Shown here one piece after another: positions 1 through 5,598 of a stretch of DNA of 5,598 bases. Origin of the DNA: Planctomycetota bacterium (lineage in GTDB: Bacteria > Planctomycetota > Planctomycetia > Isosphaerales > Isosphaeraceae); NCBI GenBank assembly GCA_021807585.1, contig JAKBCQ010000231.1, forward strand, positions 1-5,598. Reading direction: 5' to 3'. Within the stretch, counting starts at the first letter, position 1; every line of letters begins with the position of its first letter. The notes under the pieces were generated by a model that was not told where the DNA came from, made no database searches, and saw only the letters and a program-made list of their open reading frames with translations. Position numbers and translations under genes: made by a program.

Positions 1-788
1 TCCAGGCCGAGCCGAGAGCCGTCGGAGAGGGTTGCGTCGAGAAAGATCGCTTGGGGCTCGGGGTATTCGACGATCGCGGGGTCGAAGCCGATCGCCTGAA
101 CGCCCGTGCGATCGAGCCGTTTCTCTTTGCCGCCGATCCGCAACGTCGTTTTTGCGACGTCGAGGCCGAGAAAACCGCCGACGAGTCGGTCGCCGTTCAT
201 CAGCCAAAACATCTCGGACCCCTTCGGTTCGCCGAGAACGCTCCGACGGAGCGCGAACGCATGATCGGACTCTACCGGGGGTGATAAAATCATACCTTGA
301 ATCGAACCGAGAGGGATCGAAACGTCGCCGAGGAGAAACGACCGCGCGAGCAGGTTCGTCTCGGTCGTCAGGCTCAGGACGGCGCGGAGGCGGTCCCCTT
401 GTGGGAAGAGGATTTGCGCCCCCTCGGGAGGAAAGGGAGGGGGCGGCTCGCGACGTTGAAGTTTGAAGACATGATCGAGCCGTAGCGATCGTGGATGCGC
501 GGTCGGCCGCCGTTCTTCCCCCGCTTTGGCGCCCTCGATCGCGGGGGTAAGTTCGATCAGATCAAGCGCGTTCCGCTCACAATCGAGCGCGCGAAGCTGC
601 GCCGAAAAACGCTCGCCGTCGATCGTCGTCGCCTCGAAGACGGGCTCGGTCGAAACGATCGCCGGGGTGGGCGGAGGAGGGGCGAGCTGATCGTCGGCGG
701 CCGCGGGCGCCGCCAAAGCCGCCGCCGCGACGAGCGACAAGACCCCCGCCGCGAATCGATCGAAAGAATCAGTTAATAAAATTTTCAT
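1..788 (-). CDS. Secreted planctomycete-type protein with beta-rich DGxxL repeats, 3' end outside window (partial)
   Basis: The frame opens at ATG 786-788 and has no stop to the left edge, giving about 262 residues. Residues 1-31 are a signal peptide (MKILLTDSFDR, then hydrophobic VLSLVAAAALAAPAAA). A Pro-rich spacer follows (QLAPPPPTP). A beta-rich pattern then recurs: TIDGERFSAQLRALD about 55-69; GDRLRAVLSL to IPLGSIQGMILSPP about 131-171; NGDRLVGGFLGLD to GVQAIGFDP about 198-237; and the beginning of another at the edge (LSDGSRLG). The consensus is roughly GDRL.A.L.LD, a variable strand pair, then an aliphatic strand. I recall this pattern from exported planctomycete proteins of unknown function, some with an NPCBM-type domain further along, but that part is not visible. 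It begins 4 nt after the stop of copy B and has no convincing Shine-Dalgarno, so translation may depend on coupling. No function can be assigned. Confidence 0.8.
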   Translation of the reverse strand, partial: MKILLTDSFDRFAAGVLSLVAAAALAAPAAADDQLAPPPPTPAIVSTEPVFEATTIDGERFSAQLRALDCERNALDLIELTPAIEGAKAGEERRPTAHPRSLRLDHVFKLQRREPPPPFPPEGAQILFPQGDRLRAVLSLTTETNLLARSFLLGDVSIPLGSIQGMILSPPVESDHAFALRRSVLGEPKGSEMFWLMNGDRLVGGFLGLDVAKTTLRIGGKEKRLDRTGVQAIGFDPAIVEYPEPQAIFLDATLSDGSRLGL

Positions 789-792
789 ATTG

Positions 793-1902
793 TTATCGCT
801 GAAAAATCGGCAAGTGGTTATATGGGATTTGGAGAATAATCGTCGCCATCGCGACGCCGTATTCGTCGCATGCGCCGTCGTTCCAGACGCCGCGCGACGA
901 TCTGCGTCGCAGGAGTTCGTCGCGAATCGCCGGATACCATTCGTTCCAATCGGCGCCGCCGCGGATCCACATCGCCTGAGCCGCGTAATAATGCCCGTAA
1001 AAGTAAAAGTTATTAAGATTCATATGAGAAGACCGCCCGGGAATGTGCCGCCGCAGATATTCGACGCCGCGATCAACCTCTTTGGAATCGTAAACCGACG
1101 CGCTGTACAAGGCGACGACCCCCGCCGCCGAACGCGGAAACGCGCTCCCGCCCCCCGCCGAAAGCTGATAACGAAAGCCGCCGTCGTCGTTTTGAGACAT
1201 TTTAACGTATTTAATACATTTTTCGACGGTCTCTTTGGGAACATAGATCCCGGCGTTCCGCGCGGCGCGGAGCGCGTTGATCTGGCAAACGGTGACCGAG
1301 AGATCGGCGTCGGCGGGAACGGGCTGATACCGCCAGCCCCCTTCGTTGTTCTGACACCCCAGGATCAAGCGGACCGCGTCGCGCAACTTCTCGCCGATCT
1401 CGGGACGATGCGTCATGCCGTAAGCCTCGGAGAGAAAAAGCGTGCCGAAACCGTGAGAATACATCGGTCCGTACGACGCGGCGTTGGGAACGTTGATAAA
1501 CCCGGTCCGAGCCGTGTTGTCAAGAACATAGCCGAGAGCCCGCTCGATCTCCTTACCGAAAGGCCCGCGGCCGGGGCTCGAACCGTTCGCCATGAAGGCG
1601 AGCGCCGCCAAGCTCGTCACCGCGATGTTGCCGCGATAAATCCCGCCGCCGAACGAACCGTCGGCTTGTTGCGTTTTGGCGAGCCACACCAAACCCTCCT
1701 CGATCGCCCGCTCGGTCTCGCTCGTCATCAACTCGGCCGATCCCTCGGGAACGTCCCCCTGACGCGTATCGGCGAACCCCCCCGTCTCCTTCGCGGGATG
1801 ATCCGATCGCCCCCCGCGCGGAGGCTGCGCCGCTCCCCACGCCGTCGCGATCGAAACGATCAGGACGAACGAAATCGTCGTGCGAATTCGACGGGAGAAC
1901 AT
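793..1902 (-). CDS. Exported prenyltransferase/squalene-oxidase-repeat protein, copy B
   Basis: 369 residues and a tandem paralog of the gene just upstream, about 75% identical over the mature region by eye. Residues 1-25 form a signal peptide (FSRRIR, hydrophobic 10-22, likely cut around WGAA/QPP). QW-like repeats lie at 79-85, 184-192 and 237-245, with a degenerate GVWND at 338-342. The PADADLS motif has D198 and D200, and FYGHYYAAQAMW follows at 301-312. Both copies end in the same LPIFQR. Main differences from copy A are the signal peptide, residues 126-134, one extra residue near 248-252 (SAGGGSAF), and a loop at about 285-299 where the two cannot be aligned well. Start at 1902 is supported by GAGGT seven bases upstream. 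As for copy A, one toroid, the partial acid motif and export argue against a normal hopanoid cyclase. Retention of both copies with a divergent loop suggests a heteromer or different ligands (inference). Confidence 0.92.
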   Translation of the reverse strand: MFSRRIRTTISFVLIVSIATAWGAAQPPRGGRSDHPAKETGGFADTRQGDVPEGSAELMTSETERAIEEGLVWLAKTQQADGSFGGGIYRGNIAVTSLAALAFMANGSSPGRGPFGKEIERALGYVLDNTARTGFINVPNAASYGPMYSHGFGTLFLSEAYGMTHRPEIGEKLRDAVRLILGCQNNEGGWRYQPVPADADLSVTVCQINALRAARNAGIYVPKETVEKCIKYVKMSQNDDGGFRYQLSAGGGSAFPRSAAGVVALYSASVYDSKEVDRGVEYLRRHIPGRSSHMNLNNFYFYGHYYAAQAMWIRGGADWNEWYPAIRDELLRRRSSRGVWNDGACDEYGVAMATIILQIPYNHLPIFQR

Positions 1903-1909
1903 GAAACCG

Positions 1910-1914
1910 ACCTC
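1910..1914 (-). promoter_or_regulatory. Ribosome binding site for copy B
   Basis: GAGGT lies seven bases before the ATG at 1900-1902, within the 25-base gap between the paralogs. It is the only intergenic spacer above 10 bases in the window. It fixes the start of copy B, and the gap is too short to contain a credible terminator or separate promoter. Confidence 0.7.
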
Positions 1915-1927
1915 ATAACATGTAATC

Positions 1928-3046
1928 TTACCGTTGAAAAATCGGTAAATAATTGTTGGGAATTTGAAGGATGATCAGCGCCATCGCGGTTCCGTACTCG
2001 TTGCAGATGCTGTCGTTCCAATAACCGAGCGACGACTGCCGTCGAATCAATTCTTCGCGAATCGCGGGATACCATTCGTTCCAATCGCCGCCGCCGCGGA
2101 TCCACATCGCCTGCGCCGCGTAATAATGACCGTAAAAGTAATGGCTGTAACGCTGGGAAAACTTGATGTCGGGAAGGAATTGCTTGAGATACTTGATCCC
2201 CTCGTCGACCTCCTTGGCGTCGTAAACCGAGGCGCTGTAAAGCGCCACGACCCCCGCCGCCGAACGCGGAAACGCGCTCGCCCCCCCCTGCAACATATAG
2301 CGAAACCCGCCGTCGGGATTCTGCGATTGCTTCACATACTTGATGCACCGCTCGACCGTCTCTTTGGGGACGAAAATCCCCGCGTTCCGCGCGGCGCGAA
2401 GCGCGTTGATCTGACAAATCGTCACCGACAAATCGGCGTCGGCGGGAACGGGCTGATACCGCCAGCCCCCTTCATTATTTTGTGTATTAATGATCAAGCG
2501 AATCGCGCTTTGAAGTTTTTCGCGGATGTCGGCGCGGTGCGTCATGCCGTAGGCCTCGGCCAAAAACAAGGCGCCGAAGCCGTGCGAATACATCGGCCCG
2601 TGGGTCGCGGCGTTGGGCACCGAGATGAACCCCGAGGGAGACGTATGCGACATCACATAATTGAGAGCGCGATCGATCGCGGTTCCATAAGGCCCCCGAC
2701 CCGGCGACGATCCCCCCGCCATAAACGCGAGCGCCGACAGACTCGTCACCGCGATATTGCCGCGATAAACCGCGGCGCCAAACGAACCGTCGCCGTTCTG
2801 CTGCTTCGAAAGCCACGCAAGACCCTGCTCGATCGCCTGATCGGTCTCGGCGGTCATCAACTCGGCCGCCCCCTCGGGAACGTCCCCCTTACGCGTATCC
2901 GCGAATCCCCCCTCCTCCTTCGCCGGAGGCGGCGATTTCGGATCCTGACGCGCCGGAACCCATGTCGACGTCGCGAAAACCGCCGCGGTCGCGACGATCG
3001 CAATCAAACTCCGTCCCCGGCCGCACCCCCGTCGCGTCGTGTTCAT
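1928..3046 (-). CDS. Exported prenyltransferase/squalene-oxidase-repeat protein, copy A
   Basis: 372 residues. Residues 1-32 are a signal peptide (RRGCGRGR, then a hydrophobic core of about 18 residues), so the product is probably exported. The mature part has QW-like repeats of the alpha/alpha-toroid families: QNGDGSFG 83-90, QNNEGGWRY 189-197, QNPDGGFRY 242-250 and a degenerate GYWND near 341-345. Also visible are HGPMYSHGFG at 149-158, PADADLS at 201-207 and YFYGHYYAAQAMW at 303-315. D203 and D205 sit where cyclases have a DxDD acid motif, but the following Asp is Leu, so true triterpene cyclase activity is doubtful. Squalene-hopene cyclases are about 630 residues with two barrels; this has room for only one. 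The ATG overlaps the upstream stop by four bases (ATGA, 3043-3046), with GAGGGGG 8 nt upstream. Family assignment is confident; substrate and reaction are unknown. It could be a binding or scaffold toroid rather than an enzyme. Confidence 0.92.
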   Translation of the reverse strand: MNTTRRGCGRGRSLIAIVATAAVFATSTWVPARQDPKSPPPAKEEGGFADTRKGDVPEGAAELMTAETDQAIEQGLAWLSKQQNGDGSFGAAVYRGNIAVTSLSALAFMAGGSSPGRGPYGTAIDRALNYVMSHTSPSGFISVPNAATHGPMYSHGFGALFLAEAYGMTHRADIREKLQSAIRLIINTQNNEGGWRYQPVPADADLSVTICQINALRAARNAGIFVPKETVERCIKYVKQSQNPDGGFRYMLQGGASAFPRSAAGVVALYSASVYDAKEVDEGIKYLKQFLPDIKFSQRYSHYFYGHYYAAQAMWIRGGGDWNEWYPAIREELIRRQSSLGYWNDSICNEYGTAMALIILQIPNNYLPIFQR

Positions 3047-3906
3047 TCCGAATTCCCCCTCGTCAAACTCTTCTTCGATACCGAGAGATAATACCTACGA
3101 ATGAGCATCTCTTTAACAGGAAGCGGTTTTTCGTTGGCGACGTTTTCGACGTCGGCACGGAGCTCGGCCTGCAAATCGCCCCAAATTTCTTTGCCGCCGG
3201 GAGTGTTCGTTTTGGGTTTGGGCGCGGCGGGCTTGGTGTACGGAGCATTCCCCCCCGTATTCCCTTGATTTTGCGACAACCCCTGGTTGTTCCCGGGTTT
3301 ACGACCCGCCTGACGAACCGTCCTGATCACCTTCCCCCCTTGACCCTTAAATTCTCCTTTGCGAATCCGTTCGATCAGATCGTCGATCCCCTTGACAATC
3401 TGCTCCTGCTCGGCGCGCGTCTTCTCTCCCGTATCGGGCTGGGAGAGCCGACGCTCAACCTCACGCATTTTCTTGATCGTTTCACTCAGCGGACCCGATT
3501 TGCTCTCCTGATCGTCGTCGTCCCGCCGCTTCTTTTTATTCCTTCGACCCAAAATCTCCTCCAACCGATCGTCGAGCGGCTTCTCCTCGGGCTTGAGATC
3601 GACGTCCCCCTTCGCAGTCTTCGCTGGGTCGGCGGGAGCCGCATCCGCCGAAGGCTTCCCCTTCGACTCGGGTTGATCGGTCGGCTCCGAAAGCTTCTCA
3701 AGCAATCCGTCAAGCGCCTGATCCTTCGAATCAACTTCGCCGGGCTTCGGCGCGCCCTCGGCGCCCCCCTTCGGCGCCGCCGACTTCGAATCCTCAACCT
3801 TCTTCAACAACCGGTCGAGCGCGTCGTCCTGAGCCCACGACGACGCGGGAACCGCGAAAATCAAGCAACCGATCATCAAAGATACGTGAAGAAAACATGT
3901 TTTCAT
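3043..3906 (-). CDS. Exported charged protein of unknown function with short N-terminal repeats and conserved-looking C-terminal helix
   Basis: 287 residues. Residues 1-25 form a classic signal peptide (basic start, hydrophobic 5-19, Ser-Trp-Ala at the -3 to -1 positions, predicted cleavage A25/Q26). The mature part is hydrophilic. A short amphipathic motif recurs at about 27-38 (DDALDRLLKKVE), 62-73 (DQALDGLLEKLS) and, degenerate, 109-119 (KPLDDRLEEIL), separated by Pro/Ala/Lys/Gly linkers. A basic-acidic patch (RRNKKKRRDDDD) spans 121-132. A helical segment at 145-182 holds MREVERRLSQPDTGEKT. An Asn/Gln/Gly linker lies near 205-220, and 241-278 begins IWGDLQAELR and ends around RYYLSV. These two helical blocks resemble ones I recall from planctomycete hypothetical proteins. 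The start at 3906 is supported by a purine-rich GGAGAGGAG ribosome site at 3917-3925, inside the end of the upstream gene. Function unknown; translational coupling to both neighbours suggests a shared envelope complex (inference). Confidence 0.88.
   Translation of the reverse strand: MKTCFLHVSLMIGCLIFAVPASSWAQDDALDRLLKKVEDSKSAAPKGGAEGAPKPGEVDSKDQALDGLLEKLSEPTDQPESKGKPSADAAPADPAKTAKGDVDLKPEEKPLDDRLEEILGRRNKKKRRDDDDQESKSGPLSETIKKMREVERRLSQPDTGEKTRAEQEQIVKGIDDLIERIRKGEFKGQGGKVIRTVRQAGRKPGNNQGLSQNQGNTGGNAPYTKPAAPKPKTNTPGGKEIWGDLQAELRADVENVANEKPLPVKEMLIRRYYLSVSKKSLTRGNSE
3055..3061 (-). promoter_or_regulatory. Ribosome binding site for copy A, inside the upstream gene
   Basis: GAGGGGG is placed 8 bases before the ATG at 3044-3046 and lies within the last codons of the exported charged protein. 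Together with the ATGA stop/start overlap it indicates translational coupling of the two genes. Confidence 0.6.
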
Positions 3907-3913
3907 CTTCGTG

Positions 3914-5598
3914 TCACTCCTCTCCGTCGTCGCGTCTCGGTTTGGTCATATCGCGCGCGATATCGGCGACGGCTCGCTGATCGTCCTTGACTCGATCGAG
4001 TTCGATCGTCTGATCGGCGTCGAGCTTCTTTTTGCGTTCCAGAACCTGATCGAGCGCCTCGGTCCGCTCGTTGATCTCAAGTTGAAGCGTTTTCAGCATC
4101 TTGAGCTGCGCCGAGGTTGGAATGTCGTCGTTATTCCCGCCTCCTCCTCCGCCTCCGCCGCCCCCTCCGCCGCCTCCGCCGCCCCCTCCGCCCGGTTTGG
4201 CGGGATCGGGTTTAAGCGATTCGAGCAATTGCTTAAACCGTTTGGCCGCGGACCGCTCGGGACGCTGCGACGACTCGTCGGTCTTCAATTCCTGCAAACG
4301 TCGAGCCGCGAGATCCATTTCCTGCGCGGCCTTCTTGAGCGTGAGAGCGAAAACGGGCGCCCCTTCGAGCTTTTCGACAAGCTCGGCGGTCTCGTCTTTG
4401 ATTCCCTCTTGCACTTGTCCAAGCTCGCGCACCCCCGCGCGGATCGCTTGAGGAAGCGGCCCTTTGGCTTCGGTCCGTTTCTTGTCGTACGACTCGGTTT
4501 CGGCGACGATCTTATCCTGCCGCTCGCCGATCGATTTGAGGTCGGCGTCGATCTTGGCGAGGAGTTCGGTCGCGAGCTTCTGCTCGGCGTCGCGCCGCGC
4601 CTCTTCGAGCTCATCCTGAGCGTCCTGAAGATCGGCGAGCGATTCCTCCTCGTTCTGCTCGGCGTTCTCGCCGTCGTCGTTATCGAGGTTTTCACCCGCC
4701 TTGGCCATCTTGGCGGCGGCCTTGGCGCCGGCGGCGGCCGCGGCTTCGGCCTTAATCTTCTTAAGCCGCTTGAGCCGCTCTTCGAGTTCTTTCTTAACCT
4801 GAGCCTGTTCTTTGGCGAGTTGTTTCAGCCGATCGGCTCGTTGCTTGGGATCGGGATTTTGCCGCGCCTGCTTGGTGTTGAGCAGATTTTGCGCCTGTCT
4901 GCGCGCCGATTGGGCGAGATCTTTCTGAGCCTGCTTCAGCTCTTTAATCAGCCTGGAGAGCTCGCGTTCCCGGTGATTTTCAAGCGCGGAAACGAGATTC
5001 TTGAGATCGGCGCGTTCCTGATCCTGCCCTTTCCGCGCGTCTCCCATCTGGTTCTTACCGATTTGATCGGCGGTCTCTCGCATTTTGGCGGCGGTCTGTT
5101 GCTTCTCAACCCGCTCCCCCGCTTCCTTAAGCGCACCCGCGGCGGTGGGATCGTTCGCCTCCTCGCGTTTGGCCATCTCTCCCATCTTGGAGGCGAGCTT
5201 TTGGAGCCGATCGCCGATATCTTTTTGACGCGCTTTGATATTTTCCAGATCGGCGCGGCGCTCGGGTTCGAGCTGTTCGGGCTTCTTGCCGGTGACGTCG
5301 GGCTTCGCGGCCACATCGTCGGTCTTCTTCATCGTCTCCTCGTGTTCCTTGAGGAGAGCCTTGGCGTCTTTCACGACGCCGCGGAACGTCTCGAACTTGC
5401 CCAAGCCTTCAAGCATCTTATCGAGCTCGGAAACGATCGCCTCTTGATGACGATCGGCGCTCGCGAGTTCGATCTTGGGCTCGCCGGGCCGATCCGCCTC
5501 TTGAGGATTCGCCGCGTCCCGCTCCTGATTCGCGTTCGCTTGCTCGCCTTGCGGCGAAGGAGATTGATCACCTTTCGATGATTCACCCGAAGACGCCT
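3914..5598 (-). CDS. Large coiled-coil protein with C-terminal polyglycine run, 5' end outside window (partial)
   Basis: The frame stays open from the TGA at 3914-3916 to the right window edge, giving 560 visible residues. The first internal ATG (5414-5416) is not the likely start, because about 60 well-behaved residues precede it. Layout by visible residue: 1-45 a Gln/Asn/Pro/Glu/Ser-rich linker, probably disordered; then long Glu/Lys/Leu/Ala helices with heptad-like spacing; an Ala-rich stretch around 281-297 followed by an acidic Asp/Glu/Asn patch; more coiled coil; 19 consecutive Gly at 469-487; and a 73-residue charged helical tail with the motif INERTEALD. No membrane segment is visible. 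The style resembles planctomycete proteins I associate with DUF4175-like genes near MoxR/BatA clusters, whose N-termini carry membrane helices; that part would lie outside the window. A structural or scaffold role at the envelope is inference. It is the most upstream gene seen and lies 7 nt before the next. Confidence 0.88.
   Translation of the reverse strand, partial: ASSGESSKGDQSPSPQGEQANANQERDAANPQEADRPGEPKIELASADRHQEAIVSELDKMLEGLGKFETFRGVVKDAKALLKEHEETMKKTDDVAAKPDVTGKKPEQLEPERRADLENIKARQKDIGDRLQKLASKMGEMAKREEANDPTAAGALKEAGERVEKQQTAAKMRETADQIGKNQMGDARKGQDQERADLKNLVSALENHRERELSRLIKELKQAQKDLAQSARRQAQNLLNTKQARQNPDPKQRADRLKQLAKEQAQVKKELEERLKRLKKIKAEAAAAAGAKAAAKMAKAGENLDNDDGENAEQNEEESLADLQDAQDELEEARRDAEQKLATELLAKIDADLKSIGERQDKIVAETESYDKKRTEAKGPLPQAIRAGVRELGQVQEGIKDETAELVEKLEGAPVFALTLKKAAQEMDLAARRLQELKTDESSQRPERSAAKRFKQLLESLKPDPAKPGGGGGGGGGGGGGGGGGGGNNDDIPTSAQLKMLKTLQLEINERTEALDQVLERKKKLDADQTIELDRVKDDQRAVADIARDMTKPRRDDGEE
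3917..3925 (-). promoter_or_regulatory. Ribosome binding site for the exported charged protein, inside the coiled-coil gene end
   Basis: GGAGAGGAG directly precedes the TGA stop of the coiled-coil gene and sits 10 bases before the next ATG. These bases also encode the Gly-Glu-Glu end of the coiled-coil protein. Confidence 0.6.
4136..4192 (-). repeat. Polyglycine codon tract (19 Gly)
   Basis: Nineteen consecutive glycine codons, a mix of GGA, GGC and GGG with no GGT, lie in the coiled-coil gene. They separate the main coiled coil from a short helical C-terminal tail (begins NNDDIPTS). On the plus strand the tract reads as a (TCC/GCC/CCC)n run. Because the codons are mixed rather than one perfect trinucleotide, slippage would be limited, but length variation between strains is plausible. 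It is probably a flexible linker. Confidence 0.9.

Larger units (their letters stand above)
793..3046 (-). repeat. Tandem gene duplication (two direct copies of about 1.1 kb)
   Basis: The two prenyltransferase-repeat genes are direct tandem copies. Nucleotide identity is high in patches: 42 identical bases at 1303-1344 and 2432-2473, and 33 identical bases at 1115-1147 and 2247-2279. The offset between copies is about 1130 bases. The signal peptides and the loop before the YGHYY motif have diverged, so the duplication is not very recent. Confidence 0.85.

Noticed and set aside
32..485. Short plus-strand open frames in the first 500 bases
   Set aside because: The minus strand is continuously open here and encodes a signal peptide and repeats. 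The plus frames are Arg-rich shadows.
770..850. AT-rich stretch with a TATAAC-like box, considered as an internal promoter for the 1-788 gene
   Set aside because: No convincing -35 partner; the bases encode the conserved C-terminus of copy B, and copy A has a similarly AT-rich end, so codon content explains it.
793..3046. Squalene-hopene cyclase annotation for the two toroid genes
   Set aside because: Length is about half, a signal peptide is present, and the acid motif is DADL rather than DxDD; only the repeat family can be supported.
790..3091. Two long plus-strand open frames (790-1974 and 1964-3091) antisense to the toroid genes
   Set aside because: They are Arg/Pro-rich and resemble each other only because the sense genes are paralogs. 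The minus strand has signal peptides, QW repeats and ribosome sites.
3860..3875. Possible lipoprotein signal (MIGC) in the charged protein
   Set aside because: The Cys at residue 14 falls inside the hydrophobic core with too few preceding hydrophobic residues and a poor -3 residue; the Ser-Trp-Ala site at residues 23-25 is a better cleavage site.
2962..3990. Plus-strand open frame of 342 residues opposite the exported charged protein
   Set aside because: No start signal or recognisable domain; the minus-strand gene has a signal peptide, ribosome site and tight spacing to both neighbours.
3911..5581. A 556-residue open frame on the plus strand, opposite the coiled-coil gene
   Set aside because: Its translation is rich in Leu/Phe/Arg/Gly in a pattern that simply complements Glu/Lys/Ala codons; it runs antisense to a convincing gene and has no family resemblance. 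It arises from GC-rich codon use that avoids TTA, CTA and TCA on the coding strand.

Overview
The window looks like part of a planctomycete chromosome. The DNA is GC-rich, roughly 60% by eye. All coding lies on the minus strand, and the gene types are ones I associate with Planctomycetota: exported prenyltransferase/squalene-oxidase-repeat proteins, long Ala/Glu/Lys coiled-coil proteins with polyglycine runs, and secreted proteins of unknown function with beta-rich 'DGxxL' repeats. The taxon is inferred from protein style; there is no marker gene here.

Transcription order is from high to low coordinates. (1) 5598-3914: 3' part of a large coiled-coil protein, 560 residues visible, 5' end outside the window. 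(2) 3906-3043: exported, highly charged protein with a short N-terminal repeat and a conserved-looking C-terminal helical segment. (3) 3046-1928 and (4) 1902-793: two tandem, about three-quarters identical, signal-peptide-bearing proteins with prenyltransferase/squalene-oxidase repeats. (5) 788-1: 5' part of a secreted protein with repeated beta-rich segments, running off the left edge.

The spacings are 7 nt, a 4-nt ATGA overlap, 25 nt and 4 nt. This is almost certainly one operon or the interior of a longer one. There is no room for promoters or terminators between the genes and none is evident. Almost every base is coding, and there is no non-coding stretch above 25 bases.

Four of the five proteins show an N-terminal signal peptide, and the N-terminus of the fifth is not visible. 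The products therefore probably act in the periplasm or at the cell envelope. From memory of planctomycete genomes, similar strings (coiled-coil protein, small exported charged protein, one or more 'prenyltransferase' proteins) often lie downstream of MoxR ATPase / DUF58 / BatA-type genes; those genes are not in this window. No biochemical function is established by the sequence. The most unusual content is the tandem pair of exported single-toroid cyclase-like proteins and a strong excess of the palindrome CGATCG across the window.
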